Below are positions 26,888 to 36,181 of a stretch of 64,000 nucleotides of DNA, piece after piece. The position numbers and the translations under genes were made by a program. Position 1 is the first letter of the stretch. Each line of letters begins with the position of its first letter. A model generated the notes under the pieces. The model was not told the origin of the DNA, did no database searches, and saw only the letters and a list, made by a program, of their open reading frames with translations. Source of the stretch: Sterolibacterium sp964437515 (GTDB lineage: Bacteria > Pseudomonadota > Gammaproteobacteria > Burkholderiales > Rhodocyclaceae); contig CAYTHB010000005.1 in NCBI GenBank assembly GCA_964437515.1, positions 1 through 64,000 on the forward strand, written 5' to 3'.

Positions 26888-28273
26888 TCAATAACCAGCG
26901 GCCTTCATGTTGTCATTCGAATAGTAGTCGGGATTGGCGTATTCTGCACCCGGTTTGTCGATGACGATGAAGTTGGGCTTACCTTGCATGAGGTCGAAGG
27001 CAGTGTATGTGCCAGCAGACAAATCGTGATAGTAAGCACTACCTTGCGTGAAGGCTTTGGGACCGGGCATGTAAATATTATTTACCCAGTTATAACGCCA
27101 CAAGCTGCCTTTGGCATCGTAGATGTCCGACATGACATACAGCCAGGTGTCTTCATCGGCATACACGGTGCGGTTGGTGTAGAGGTGACGATAGCCGTCT
27201 TTCAGTTTGCCTTCCAGCACATAGACGCGGTGCAGTTCCCAGCGCACGAAATCGGGATTTTCGTGGTGGGGCTTGAGCAGATTGGCGTATTTGTTGGCTC
27301 CGGCATCCTTGGCTTCGAGGCGGAAATTGTTGTACGGAATGTACATTTCCTTCTTGCCGACCAGCTTCCAGTTGTAACGTTCAGCCGAACCGTTGTACAT
27401 GCGGACTTCATCCACGGTGACGGTGTTCGAGGTCGAGGGAATCGGGCTGTCGAAACCAAAGCCCGGTGCCTGACGCACGCGACGTACAGCGGGGATGTAT
27501 TGCCAGGCCAGACGGGCATCGGCTTCCTGCGTGAAGTTGTCGATGGTCTTGGTCACTTCGCCCTTGTTGCGCTCAGGCATCAGGGTGATGAAGCGGACAT
27601 AAACGGAATTGCCTTCGGACTTCTGGCCGCGCAGCTTGGTATCGTTGCGACGCGAATACTGCGCCATTTGCTGCTCGCCCCAAGTGATGTTGCCATTGGG
27701 GTAGATCACGGCGGCATCTTCGTCACGATATTCCACGCTGGGCAGGGTGGGGAACATGCCGTTCCAGACGGCTTCTGTTCCAGACTTCGGGAAGGGGAAG
27801 GGAATCGCACCCATGGCGTAGTTGTTCAGCTTCTTGCCATCGGCGGCGATTTCGGTTTCCGCACCATTCTTGGCAATGACCTTGCACACGGAGTCATCGT
27901 AACGGAAGTCACGGTGCGAGGGATAAACGTTCATCTTGAAGGTGGGATATTTCTTGAACATCGCCTTCTGGCCTTCGGAGAGCTTGTCACCATATTTCGC
28001 CATATTTTGTGTCGTGATGGTAAACAAGGGTTTTTCGCTGGCGTAAGGATCGGTTGGATGCTTGCCGATTTCTGCCGTCATGCCGGGGGCGGCACCCAGC
28101 CATTTCCCCGTGTATTCGGCCACCCCACCGGCGGTACCGGCTTTTTCAGCCCCCACACAAGTGAGTTCCTTGCCCAGCTTGGCTAGTTCTTCATGTGTAC
28201 TCTTGGCCTGTGCTGCGCCGACCAGACCCACTGCCGCAACCAGGGCGGCGATTATCTTCTGCGTATGCTTCAT
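26888..28273 (-). CDS. DUF1329 family exported protein (cassette 2)
   Basis: A 461-aa DUF1329 protein with a signal peptide (MKHTQKIIAALVAAVGLVGAAQA). The mature protein begins KSTHEELAKLGKELTCVGAEKAG and is rich in Tyr and Trp, with YPSHRDFRYDD, PNGNITWGEQ, VRRVRQAPGFGFDSP and the ending NDNMKAAGY. DUF1329 proteins are related in fold to periplasmic lipid-carrier proteins and usually sit next to DUF1302 outer-membrane proteins; exact function is unknown. ATG 28273 is chosen to start at the signal peptide. It is second in a DUF1302-DUF1329 pair and very close in sequence to the copy at 59277, less so to the one at 30629. Confidence 0.88.
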   Translation of the reverse strand: MKHTQKIIAALVAAVGLVGAAQAKSTHEELAKLGKELTCVGAEKAGTAGGVAEYTGKWLGAAPGMTAEIGKHPTDPYASEKPLFTITTQNMAKYGDKLSEGQKAMFKKYPTFKMNVYPSHRDFRYDDSVCKVIAKNGAETEIAADGKKLNNYAMGAIPFPFPKSGTEAVWNGMFPTLPSVEYRDEDAAVIYPNGNITWGEQQMAQYSRRNDTKLRGQKSEGNSVYVRFITLMPERNKGEVTKTIDNFTQEADARLAWQYIPAVRRVRQAPGFGFDSPIPSTSNTVTVDEVRMYNGSAERYNWKLVGKKEMYIPYNNFRLEAKDAGANKYANLLKPHHENPDFVRWELHRVYVLEGKLKDGYRHLYTNRTVYADEDTWLYVMSDIYDAKGSLWRYNWVNNIYMPGPKAFTQGSAYYHDLSAGTYTAFDLMQGKPNFIVIDKPGAEYANPDYYSNDNMKAAGY

Positions 28274-28386
28274 GTTATTCAACCTGCTTTCCTCTGATGA
28301 AAATGGATGCAAAAAACGATACTGCAAACGACCTCTCCTGAAACGGCACATCCCCGCAAGAGCGAGGATGTGCCGGGAGCCCTGCG

Positions 28387-28412
28387 CTTCGACCGGTGAG
28401 TTCCGGTCGAAG
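28387..28412. promoter_or_regulatory. Stem-loop between paired DUF1302 and DUF1329 genes
   Basis: CTTCGACCGG-TGAGTT-CCGGTCGAAG is a perfect 10-bp stem in the 165-bp gap. No T run follows, so a role in mRNA stability or partial termination between the two genes is more likely than full termination (inference). Confidence 0.5.
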
Positions 28413-28438
28413 TTCCTGATAATTACACCGTAATTGCC

Positions 28439-30424
28439 TTAGAAGTGATACCCCGCATTGAGCGAGACAAAATCTCGATCGGCAAACGGATTGAAGTTAT
28501 GGAAGCGCATGTCGACTTCACCCAGATAATGGGTGTAGGTCATGCCCACTGACAGGTTTTGCTTGTAGGTAAACTTGGTTTCCGCGCTGACCCGCCCCGA
28601 GTTCTTGCCCGTCAAGCCGCTGTTCCACGAACCTGCCGAGGGGCCGGCACCCACCAGTTCACGCCAGTAAAAAATGGGGATATCCAGCGACCATTCTGGC
28701 CACGGAGTGTAAGACAGCTCCAGACGCGCCCCTGTGGCCACCCCGGTCTTGTCAAACATCAGGGATGTCGGAATTCTCCGTACATCCGAAAGCAGGGGGG
28801 TCGGTCCCCACAGGGTGCTCATCAGAGGGCCAAATACGGCCGGTGTCAGTGCCGGATTGGGGTTGTAGTAGGGCTGGTCATAGCCTAGCAAATGCTGAAC
28901 CGCCATTTCCAGTGCTAACGTGGCTGTTTCCGCACGGGTCACGCCGCCCAGGAACTGAGTGCCCGCCCAGGCACGCAAGGCACTGGCATTGACACTGATG
29001 GTGCGCCCTTTCGCCAGATTGTAGTGGTGGTCACCCATGGCAATCGGCGCGCCGCTCCGGTACGCGGTTTCACCGGCGACCTGCCAGTCGCCAAACACCG
29101 TGGAGAAGCTCGCGCCCGTGAGCTTGACATTATTCATGAAGCGCAAGGCGTAGGAGTTCGGGTAAGGTGTGAGGTAGTTCAGCGACATCAGCAGTTCGGC
29201 ATTGATGTCGTAGGGATAGCCTCCCGGATTCAGGCTGGAGCTGGCGGGATTGTTGGGGCCCACACCGCTGACGTAGCCTTTACCCAAGCGATAGTAGGTC
29301 GTGCCAAAACGGAATTCGGGCATCCCGACCGACTCGGTATACCGCAGGTGGTACAAGCCCAGATCGAGTTTGTCGCTCCATTGGTATTTCAGGCCCAGAC
29401 CCCACTGGTTCCGGTTGTTCGCGCCGATGTCGGGCAGGCGATACGCGCCGTAATTGCTGATTTCCACCCCCGGAAACATGGGGCCGAGCATGGGGCCCAG
29501 AAAGCTGTTCCAGGCCTTCCATTCAAATGCATTTTGATAGAAGCCGCCGGGGCCGCTGATGTCATCCGTGCTCCAGTAGGTGCCCACAGGCGCCTGTTCG
29601 GTGGAGACAAACTTGAATTTTTTGTAAGCCATCAGGGTGAGCTTGTCCGTGACACCCAGGGTGCCATAAATCTGCTCGGCCGGTAGAAAGGCTTCTGCGG
29701 CGGGAATACCGGGGGTTTGTCCCTTGATCTGGTCATTGGCATTCATCGATGAACCGATGCCTTGGAACAGCAGCCCTTCACCCCAGTTGACGATCTGGCG
29801 ACCATAGCGGATGAAGAGCGGGTACTTGCCGCCTTCACCCAGTTTCCATCGACCCTGCACATAGGCATCCAGCAGGCGGATGCGTTGTCCGGCCAGATCT
29901 TCGGCTGTCTGGCTGTGGTTCCGGGGGGATCCGTTCAGGTTATAGGTTCCGGGAGAGATGCTGGCACCGGGATCAAAAATCTTCTGGTCACGGAAGGCAT
30001 TGACGCGGACAAAGGCGCGGTAATTGTCCTTGGTCAGATTGAAATCCATCAGGGCGCTGATGCGGTTGCTGATGGTGCCATGCTTGGCGACGCTGTTATT
30101 GCCGTCGTCCGTATTCATGCGGGTTTCCCATTGTGTGAACTGGTCAACGGCGCTGGGCCATAGTGTTCCGACCACTTTTCCTTGCGGGTTGACACGCAGA
30201 ATACCGGGTGTCACGGCAATCGCGCCCGGCTCGGAAGGACGGGTATCCATCCGGTTGATGGTCACCGGATCCTTGAGACGCTTCATGTTCGTGTAATTGA
30301 CCTGCAAGGACATGTCCAGCGTCGTGCCGTCATCGAACTTGATCGTGTCAAACGCCAGTGCTGTTCCACATTGCAGTGCCAGCAAGAGCGGCAGCAGTTT
30401 CGGCACAGTGCCCATTCTCTTCAT
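28439..30424 (-). CDS. DUF1302 family outer-membrane protein (cassette 2)
   Basis: A 661-aa DUF1302 protein, predicted outer-membrane beta barrel. A signal peptide (MKRMGTVPKLLPLLLALQCGTALA) is followed by FDTIKFDDGTTLDMSLQVNYTNMKRLKDP, then many alternating amphipathic strands with WG.GL, LG.Y.L and aromatic girdles. The last residue is Phe after NAGYH, the usual C-terminal signal for BAM-dependent insertion. The frame is open upstream to 30502, but ATG 30424 begins the signal peptide. It is the first gene of cassette 2; the paired DUF1329 gene lies 165 bases downstream. The transported compound is unknown. Confidence 0.85.
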   Translation of the reverse strand: MKRMGTVPKLLPLLLALQCGTALAFDTIKFDDGTTLDMSLQVNYTNMKRLKDPVTINRMDTRPSEPGAIAVTPGILRVNPQGKVVGTLWPSAVDQFTQWETRMNTDDGNNSVAKHGTISNRISALMDFNLTKDNYRAFVRVNAFRDQKIFDPGASISPGTYNLNGSPRNHSQTAEDLAGQRIRLLDAYVQGRWKLGEGGKYPLFIRYGRQIVNWGEGLLFQGIGSSMNANDQIKGQTPGIPAAEAFLPAEQIYGTLGVTDKLTLMAYKKFKFVSTEQAPVGTYWSTDDISGPGGFYQNAFEWKAWNSFLGPMLGPMFPGVEISNYGAYRLPDIGANNRNQWGLGLKYQWSDKLDLGLYHLRYTESVGMPEFRFGTTYYRLGKGYVSGVGPNNPASSSLNPGGYPYDINAELLMSLNYLTPYPNSYALRFMNNVKLTGASFSTVFGDWQVAGETAYRSGAPIAMGDHHYNLAKGRTISVNASALRAWAGTQFLGGVTRAETATLALEMAVQHLLGYDQPYYNPNPALTPAVFGPLMSTLWGPTPLLSDVRRIPTSLMFDKTGVATGARLELSYTPWPEWSLDIPIFYWRELVGAGPSAGSWNSGLTGKNSGRVSAETKFTYKQNLSVGMTYTHYLGEVDMRFHNFNPFADRDFVSLNAGYHF

Positions 30425-30575
30425 ACGGTCGCCCCAGCCTTTGTTTTCAAGCGTCACGTTCTTTCCCCCTGCGTATTTTTCGTCAAATGCCGTTGTTTTC
30501 ATTGTTTATGGCATGGTGCCCTGCCACATTATGATATGACCATGTTAACTTTGTGAATATACGCACACATTGTTG

Positions 30576-30605
30576 TCCGACATCGTCTTTTTGGACGATG
30601 TCGGA
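30576..30605. terminator. Stem-loop downstream of the cassette 1 DUF1329 gene
   Basis: TCCGACATCGTC-TTTTTG-GACGATGTCGGA, a perfect 12-bp stem 24 bases past the stop of the minus-strand DUF1329 gene at 30629. It separates the two cassettes; no T tract follows on the minus strand. Confidence 0.6.
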
Positions 30606-30628
30606 TCCACATCAGGAAAAAAATCGAA

Positions 30629-32038
30629 TCAACGCCCGATGGCCTTCATGTTTTCCACGGTGTAAAAGCTGGTCTTGTCATACGCCACCCCGGGTGGGTT
30701 GGTCAGGAAGTACTTTGCCTTGCCCTGCGCCAGATCGAAGGCGGAGTAGGCGCCGAAATCCAGATCATGATAGAAGGCCGCTCCTGCATTGAACACATTG
30801 GCGCCTGGCGCATAGTACAGATTCACCCAGTTGTATCGCCATAATTTGCCCCGGCTGTCGAAGTTGTCCGCCATGACGGATTGCCAGCTATCTTCGTCGA
30901 TGAACAGCACGCGCCGACCATATAAATGGCGATGGCCTTCCTTGAGCGTGGCTTCCAGCACCCAGACGCGATGCAGTTCCCAGCGCACGAATTCGGGATT
31001 TTCATGCCCCGGCTTGAGTAGATGAGCGTAACGGTCTTCGCCCACCTCACGCGATTCCAGACGGAAACCGTTGTAGGGAATGTACATTTCCCGTTTGCCC
31101 AGGATTTTCCATTGATATCGGTCAGGCGGGCCGTTGAACATTCGCGCATCATCAACCATGACGGTGCCACCGGACGATTCGATGTTCTGGTCATAGCCAT
31201 AGCCCGGTAGCTGACGTACCCGACGAGTATCGGGACTGTAATACCAGCCTTGCCGTGGGCTGCTGGTGTAGTTGAAATGATCCGTTACCAGCTTGACCGT
31301 GCCTTTTTCGCGCTCGGGCAGCAGCGCCAGCCCCATGATGACGGATGAAGCCCCTTCGTAACGTGCACCGCGCAAACGCGGGTCGCTGACCCGCGAGTAG
31401 CCCCAGAGGATCTGCCAACCCCGCATGATCTTGCCACTGGGATAAACGAGTGCTGTATCGGTATCACGATAATCCCATGAGGCGCGCACTGGCAGCAGGC
31501 TGTTCCAGACGAGTTCGAGCCCGCTCTTGGGTATTGGGAAGGGCGCAGCGCCCATATAAGCATTCGCGACACCCATGCCATCCGAGGTCAGCTCGGCACT
31601 GCCGGCGTTCTGGAGCGAAATGCGACACATCGCATCGTCATAACGAAAATCACGATGTGAGGGATAGACATGCATCCGGAATGTGGATGGATATTTCTTG
31701 AACATCGCCAACTGCCCTTCAGATAGATGGCTGGCATATTTGGCGACATTCTGCGCCGTGATGGTCAATAGCGGTTTTTCGGCGGTATAGGGATTCTGAG
31801 GGTGCTTGCCCTGCTCTGCGGTCATGCCGGGGGCGGCACCGAGCCATTTGCCGGTGTATTCCGCCACGCCGGATGCGGTACCGGCCTTTTCTGCACCCAG
31901 ACAGGTCAATGATTTGCCCAGACGGGCGATTTCATCCGGTGTCGCCTTGGCCAGTGCTCCGCCAGCGACTGTCATGAATACGGCACCTGCACAGAAAAGC
32001 CGCTGGATGTGTGTGAAAACCCGAGTCTGTCTGTTCAT
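30629..32038 (-). CDS. DUF1329 family exported protein (cassette 1)
   Basis: A 469-aa DUF1329 protein. The signal peptide covers about residues 13-30 (LFCAGAVFMTVAGGALA), and the mature protein starts KATPDEIARLGKSLTCLGAEKAG. Shared blocks with the other copies include GVAEYTGKWLGAAPGMTAE, YPSHRDFRYDDAMC and WELHRVWVLEATLKEGHRHLYGRR. It is clearly more diverged from the copies at 26888 and 59277 than those are from each other. ATG 32038 is chosen; the frame is open to 32074, which would touch the DUF1302 stop. It follows the cassette 1 DUF1302 gene by 35 bases, so the two are co-transcribed. Confidence 0.87.
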   Translation of the reverse strand: MNRQTRVFTHIQRLFCAGAVFMTVAGGALAKATPDEIARLGKSLTCLGAEKAGTASGVAEYTGKWLGAAPGMTAEQGKHPQNPYTAEKPLLTITAQNVAKYASHLSEGQLAMFKKYPSTFRMHVYPSHRDFRYDDAMCRISLQNAGSAELTSDGMGVANAYMGAAPFPIPKSGLELVWNSLLPVRASWDYRDTDTALVYPSGKIMRGWQILWGYSRVSDPRLRGARYEGASSVIMGLALLPEREKGTVKLVTDHFNYTSSPRQGWYYSPDTRRVRQLPGYGYDQNIESSGGTVMVDDARMFNGPPDRYQWKILGKREMYIPYNGFRLESREVGEDRYAHLLKPGHENPEFVRWELHRVWVLEATLKEGHRHLYGRRVLFIDEDSWQSVMADNFDSRGKLWRYNWVNLYYAPGANVFNAGAAFYHDLDFGAYSAFDLAQGKAKYFLTNPPGVAYDKTSFYTVENMKAIGR

Positions 32039-32073
32039 TTTGTTCTTTCTGTCCGGAATCAGTGCCGGCATCA

Positions 32074-33729
32074 TCAGAAGCGATAACTGGCGGTCAATGC
32101 CACAAAGTCGCGATCAGTGAGTGTGCGGAAGCTGTGGTCACGCCAATCGGGTTTGCCGAGGAAATGTATCAGCTTGATCCCCAGTTCCAGATTCTGTTGA
32201 TAGGAAAAAGTCACCCCTACACCCAAACGACGGTCATTATCCCCCTGCAATCCCGAATTCCAGCCTTGTAGGGCGGGATTGCCGCGTAACTGGTGCATCC
32301 AGTCGAGCGGTATGGACATGTCCCATCCCGAAAAGAGCTGGGGGTATTTCAGGGTCAGACCCATCGCGTAAGCCATCGTGTTTTTATCAAACTTCGGGGT
32401 CGCAGAGACTGACGGCGCACCGCTATAGGCCGGAACATCAAAACCATTGAGGCTGCTGGTGACGACTTCGGCACTGGCTTGCGCGGTATCCACCCCCAGC
32501 ACACCGCCCAGAAACTCGGGGCCCCAGAGACGTATGGCGGAAAGCTGGGCATTGGTCACCCGACCGCGTGCCAACTGATAATGGCTATCCGCCATCATGA
32601 TCGGCGCACCGTCGCGATACGCCAGCTCACCTGCTACATTGAACTCACCCAGTTTGGTGGAAAAACTCGTACCCACCAGATTGATGTCGTCCATATAGCG
32701 TGTGCGGAAGCTGGAGGGTGCCAGATTGGCAAGCATCGGAACGGAAACGGCGCCCTGTCCTAAAGATCCGAAGGTGCTGCCGTACTGGAATTCTGGCAGG
32801 CCGAGCAATTCGTGGTAGCGCAGGTAATACGCGCCGACATCCGTGGCTTCGGTGAGTTGGTATTTAAGCCCCACCCCCCACTGCCCACCCGCCTTGCGGC
32901 CTTCATCGGGCGCGCGCCAGGCACCGGTATTCATCCCGCTGCCAAATCGCATGAAATTGGCACCGGGGCCGACCAGATCGGTATAGCTGAAGTAACTACC
33001 CACCGGCATGACTTCTGATTCACGAAACGTCCATTTGCCATAGCCCATCAGGGTCATGCGTTCATTCACGCCCAGCGTGGCGGAGACTTGCTCGGAAGGA
33101 AGGAACATCTCCTTGATGGGCGTTCCGGGAATCTGCGCCTTGTAGCCGTCCTGCGGATTCATGGCACCGCCGATGCCCGTGAAATAAAGCCCTTCACCCC
33201 AGGCCACGACCTGTCGCCCGACACGCACCGTCAATGGAGAAGGCGCATCATCCGAGCCGACATTCCAGCGTCCCTGCACATAGGCATCGAGCAGACGGGT
33301 GCGTGAACCCACGAGATTTTTCACGCTCGATGTGTATTCGTTCGATGGCGTGGCTGCATTGAACGTGGCTTGTGAAGTGTTGGCATTGCTGCGATCCAGC
33401 GCGGCATCATAAACGCTACTGAGCCGCACGAAGGCACGGTAATCCTGTTGGCGTAAATCGATATCCAGCAGCGCACCCAGGCGGTTGCTGATCGTGCCAT
33501 GCCGACCCACGGTGCGGTTTCCGTCATCCCCGTTGATGGCCAGTGGGCTGGCGGTGTCGACCAGCACCGAAGCCGGGTTGTTCAGACGTTTCATGTGCGT
33601 CCATGACAGCTGTGCCGAGACATCCAGCACCATCTCGTTATCAAACGTCATGGGCTCGAATGCCCATGCGCTGCCTGACAACAAGGAAAACGACATTCCC
33701 ATACTCAGCCACATCGGCACAGGTCGCAT
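32074..33729 (-). CDS. DUF1302 family outer-membrane protein (cassette 1)
   Basis: A 551-aa DUF1302 protein, shorter than its relative in cassette 2 (661 aa). A signal peptide (MRPVPMWLSMGMSFSLLSGSAWA) precedes FEPMTFDNEMVLDVSAQLSWTHMKRLNNP, which parallels the cassette 2 N-terminus. Shared barrel blocks include LLDAYVQGRWNVG, VRVGRQVVAWGEGLYFTGIGGAMNPQD and GVGLKYQLTEATDVGAYYLRYHE. It ends with an aromatic residue (SYRF), as outer-membrane barrels do. The frame is open upstream into element copy F, but ATG 33729 begins the signal peptide. It is the first gene of the two-cassette block. Confidence 0.85.
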   Translation of the reverse strand: MRPVPMWLSMGMSFSLLSGSAWAFEPMTFDNEMVLDVSAQLSWTHMKRLNNPASVLVDTASPLAINGDDGNRTVGRHGTISNRLGALLDIDLRQQDYRAFVRLSSVYDAALDRSNANTSQATFNAATPSNEYTSSVKNLVGSRTRLLDAYVQGRWNVGSDDAPSPLTVRVGRQVVAWGEGLYFTGIGGAMNPQDGYKAQIPGTPIKEMFLPSEQVSATLGVNERMTLMGYGKWTFRESEVMPVGSYFSYTDLVGPGANFMRFGSGMNTGAWRAPDEGRKAGGQWGVGLKYQLTEATDVGAYYLRYHELLGLPEFQYGSTFGSLGQGAVSVPMLANLAPSSFRTRYMDDINLVGTSFSTKLGEFNVAGELAYRDGAPIMMADSHYQLARGRVTNAQLSAIRLWGPEFLGGVLGVDTAQASAEVVTSSLNGFDVPAYSGAPSVSATPKFDKNTMAYAMGLTLKYPQLFSGWDMSIPLDWMHQLRGNPALQGWNSGLQGDNDRRLGVGVTFSYQQNLELGIKLIHFLGKPDWRDHSFRTLTDRDFVALTASYRF

Positions 33730-33791
33730 TCTGAAACGTCTTTTTTGATGAGTCGCTACTTCAAAATCCGGCACGGATGATTCCTTTGCAA

Positions 33792-33945
33792 TTAGCGTGA
33801 AACAACGAAAACGGAGTCTGGTTGAAGCTTCGAGCATAGCGAGCCAATCAGTAGCCGCCCCTTGAGGGGCGGATGGGTGGGGTGGGTGTCTAGGGTAACG
33901 ATTATTTCATCCTCTGTGGGTGGAGACGGCTACCATGTACGTTAA
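33792..33945 (+). repeat. Dispersed 154-bp element, copy F
   Basis: TTAGCG at the left, CGTTAA at the right. It is somewhat diverged near the left end (AAACAACGAAAACGG instead of AAATACAAAAATCAG). It borders the DUF1302/DUF1329 block on its upstream side. Confidence 0.88.
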
Positions 33946-34174
33946 TGAGCTTATCCCCACGGGGCTGGACGGGATTATGACGAACACATTGCATCATCCT
34001 CAGCAAGAATTCCCCATTACGGGTAAGGCCATGCCCCCAAAACATTCTTCATTCGACGCATCGGGCGACGGCACGCCCCTCGATGGTGTACCATGTATAG
34101 CTTTGTCACATTCGCGGCCTGAATAATGCGATAAGCGCATGATTATTCCATTTTTCATGACGTTTACAAGTGGT

Positions 34175-34203
34175 TTATCGAAAAATTCCACACTGACTAT
34201 AAA
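34175..34203 (+). promoter_or_regulatory. Possible promoter of the phosphotransferase-SDR operon
   Basis: TTATCG, 17 bases, then TATAAA, ending 21 bases before the start codon. The -10 is good but the -35 is weak, and the leader would be very short. A GGGAG ribosome-binding site lies at 34214-34218. Confidence 0.25.
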
Positions 34204-34224
34204 ATTTCAATCTGGGAGAACACC

Positions 34225-35358
34225 ATGGCTGACACCCCCGACCTGACTCAGGTCAAAACTTCAACGCGCGATCTCGGCGTGATTCAGCAAAAGCTGACCG
34301 CATGGATGGAAAAAACGCTCGGCGCAGGTTCAGCACCCGAACTATCGGAAGTGCGTAATCCGGGTACCGGGGGCATGTCCAGTGAAACCCTGCTGTTCGA
34401 CATGCGCTGGAAAGAAAACGGTGTCGCCAAGTCTGGCTCTTTTGTCGGCCGCCTGCCGCCCGCCCCCGATGCGCATCCGGTGTTCCCAAAATATGATTTT
34501 CCGCTGCAAGTGGGCGTGATGCGTCTGGTCGAACAGCGCAGCAAAGTGCCTGTGCCCAAGGTGTTGTGGGACGAACCCAACGAAGCCGCACTAGGCATGC
34601 CCTTCTTCGTCATGGCACGCGCCAGCGGCGAGCCGCTACCTGACCTGCCCCCCTATCCCTTCGGCGGTTGGTTGCTCGATGGCACGGCGGAGCAGCAGCA
34701 ACAGTTGCAGAACAACTGCGTGGCCATGATTGCCGGCATCCACGGCGTGAAAACCACCGCCGAAGAAGTCGCTTTCCTCATGCCCAAGCACACGAACGGC
34801 TCAATGATGCGGCGTATCGTCGATGACTGGAAGGACTACTACGACTGGGCGCGTGAAGGGCTGGATGTGCCGCTCATCACCGAAATGATGGCCTGGCTCG
34901 AAGCAAACTGGCCAGCCAGCGAAAGTGCATCGGTCATTAACTGGGGCGATGCACGGCCAGGCAACATCCTCTGGGAAAACTTTGAACCCAAGGCGGTGCT
35001 CGACTGGGAAATGGCGGTCTTCGGCCCGCGCGAAATGGACATCGCCTGGCTGATTTTCTTCCACAAGTATTTCCAGTACATCGCGCTGGGGCTAGGCTTC
35101 CCCGAAGCCCCGATGCAAGGCTATATGACACGCGATGCCATCGTTGCCGAATACGAACGTCTGACCGGCGTGAAGCCACAGGACATCAACTGGTATCTGG
35201 GCTTCAGCGTGCTACGCATGGCGATGTTCGATGTCAAAGTGAGCAAGCGTGCACTGCACTTCGGCGAGCGTCAACCGGAAGAAGATCCCAATAACTATCT
35301 GTTTACCCGCGAAATCATCCGCACGATTTTGCGCGGCGAAGATCCGTGGAATTTCTGA
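34225..35358 (+). CDS. Phosphotransferase family protein (APH/ACAD10-like)
   Basis: A 377-aa protein with the aminoglycoside-phosphotransferase/choline-kinase fold, of the type often found with acyl-CoA and steroid or lipid catabolic genes. The N-lobe includes VPVPKVLWDEPNEAALGMPFFVMARASG, and the catalytic loop is INWGDARPGNI (Asp242, Asn247). The usual catalytic-loop His is Trp240, as in several relatives. The metal-binding Asp260 is in VLDWEMAVFGPREMDIAW. The substrate is not predictable. An SDR gene follows 35 bases downstream, so the two form an operon bracketed by element copies F and G. Confidence 0.85.
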   Translation: MADTPDLTQVKTSTRDLGVIQQKLTAWMEKTLGAGSAPELSEVRNPGTGGMSSETLLFDMRWKENGVAKSGSFVGRLPPAPDAHPVFPKYDFPLQVGVMRLVEQRSKVPVPKVLWDEPNEAALGMPFFVMARASGEPLPDLPPYPFGGWLLDGTAEQQQQLQNNCVAMIAGIHGVKTTAEEVAFLMPKHTNGSMMRRIVDDWKDYYDWAREGLDVPLITEMMAWLEANWPASESASVINWGDARPGNILWENFEPKAVLDWEMAVFGPREMDIAWLIFFHKYFQYIALGLGFPEAPMQGYMTRDAIVAEYERLTGVKPQDINWYLGFSVLRMAMFDVKVSKRALHFGERQPEEDPNNYLFTREIIRTILRGEDPWNF

Positions 35359-35393
35359 ACAACAGACACACCAGAACCTGAAAGGTAAATCAA

Positions 35394-36176
35394 ATGGCAT
35401 TCAAAGGAAAAGTGGCACTCGTCACCGGCGGCGCCAGCGGCATGGGGCAACTCGATGCCGTGCGGCTGGCCAAACAGGGCGCGAAAGTCGCCATTCTCGA
35501 TCTCAACGATAAGGGCTTGCAGGAAACCGCCGCGCAGTCGTCCAACATCAAAGCGTACAAATGCGATGTCTCCGATCTGGAAAATGTCCGCCAGGTCATC
35601 GCACAAGTCGAACAGGAGCTGGGACCCGTCGATCGTCTGGTGCATTGCGCCGCGATCATGCCCGGTCAGTCCCTCAAAGACATGCCCGCCGAGCTCATCA
35701 ACAAGGTCATGGCGATCAACTATTTCGGCACGGTCAATCTCACCAAAGTATTGATGCCGCTGATGGAAAAGCGCGGTGGCGGCGACATCATCCTCTACGG
35801 CTCGATGGCCGGCTCAGTGCTCACCCATAACCTCGGCGCGTATTGCGCGACCAAGTCGGCGATCAACAGCTTTGCCGAGATTCTGGTGCGCGAAAACAAG
35901 CACAGTCCGATTCGTTTCCTGCTGGTCTGCCCACCGATGGTGAACACCCCGCTGGTCAGCCAGGCCACGGCGCATGGTCCGGAAAGTCTCAAGGATTCCG
36001 CCAAGACCGGCAAGAACATGGCTCAGCCGCAGGAAATTATCGATGCCGTCGAAGCCGCGCTCGATCGTGGCGACTGGGTGGTACGCCCGAAACCCGCCGG
36101 TTTTATGATGCTCTGGCGGCGTCTGTTCCCCGATTCGATGTGGTGGGTCATGGAAAAAGCCAACAAGGTGGCGTAA
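35394..36176 (+). CDS. Short-chain dehydrogenase/reductase
   Basis: A classical SDR oxidoreductase of 260 aa with NAD(P)-binding motif TGGASGMG (residues 11-18), Asp36 after the second strand (ILDLND, which favours NAD), and active-site Ser137, Tyr150 and Lys154 (YCATK). The usual NNAG is HCAAI. The substrate is unknown; this subgroup acts on steroids, sugars and hydroxyacyl compounds. It shares an operon with the upstream phosphotransferase. The stop codon is followed 5 bases later by element copy G. Confidence 0.9.
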   Translation: MAFKGKVALVTGGASGMGQLDAVRLAKQGAKVAILDLNDKGLQETAAQSSNIKAYKCDVSDLENVRQVIAQVEQELGPVDRLVHCAAIMPGQSLKDMPAELINKVMAINYFGTVNLTKVLMPLMEKRGGGDIILYGSMAGSVLTHNLGAYCATKSAINSFAEILVRENKHSPIRFLLVCPPMVNTPLVSQATAHGPESLKDSAKTGKNMAQPQEIIDAVEAALDRGDWVVRPKPAGFMMLWRRLFPDSMWWVMEKANKVA

Positions 36177-36181
36177 AGTCA

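Noticed and set aside
26984..28186. Open frame of 400 codons on the plus strand
   Set aside because: Antisense to the DUF1329 gene; no start signal, no family, and its sequence is the mirror of a conserved protein. The same kind of shadow appears opposite the third copy (59355-60086).
33947..33957. DnaA-box-like TTATCCCCA beside element copy F
   Set aside because: One mismatch at a critical position and isolated, so probably chance.
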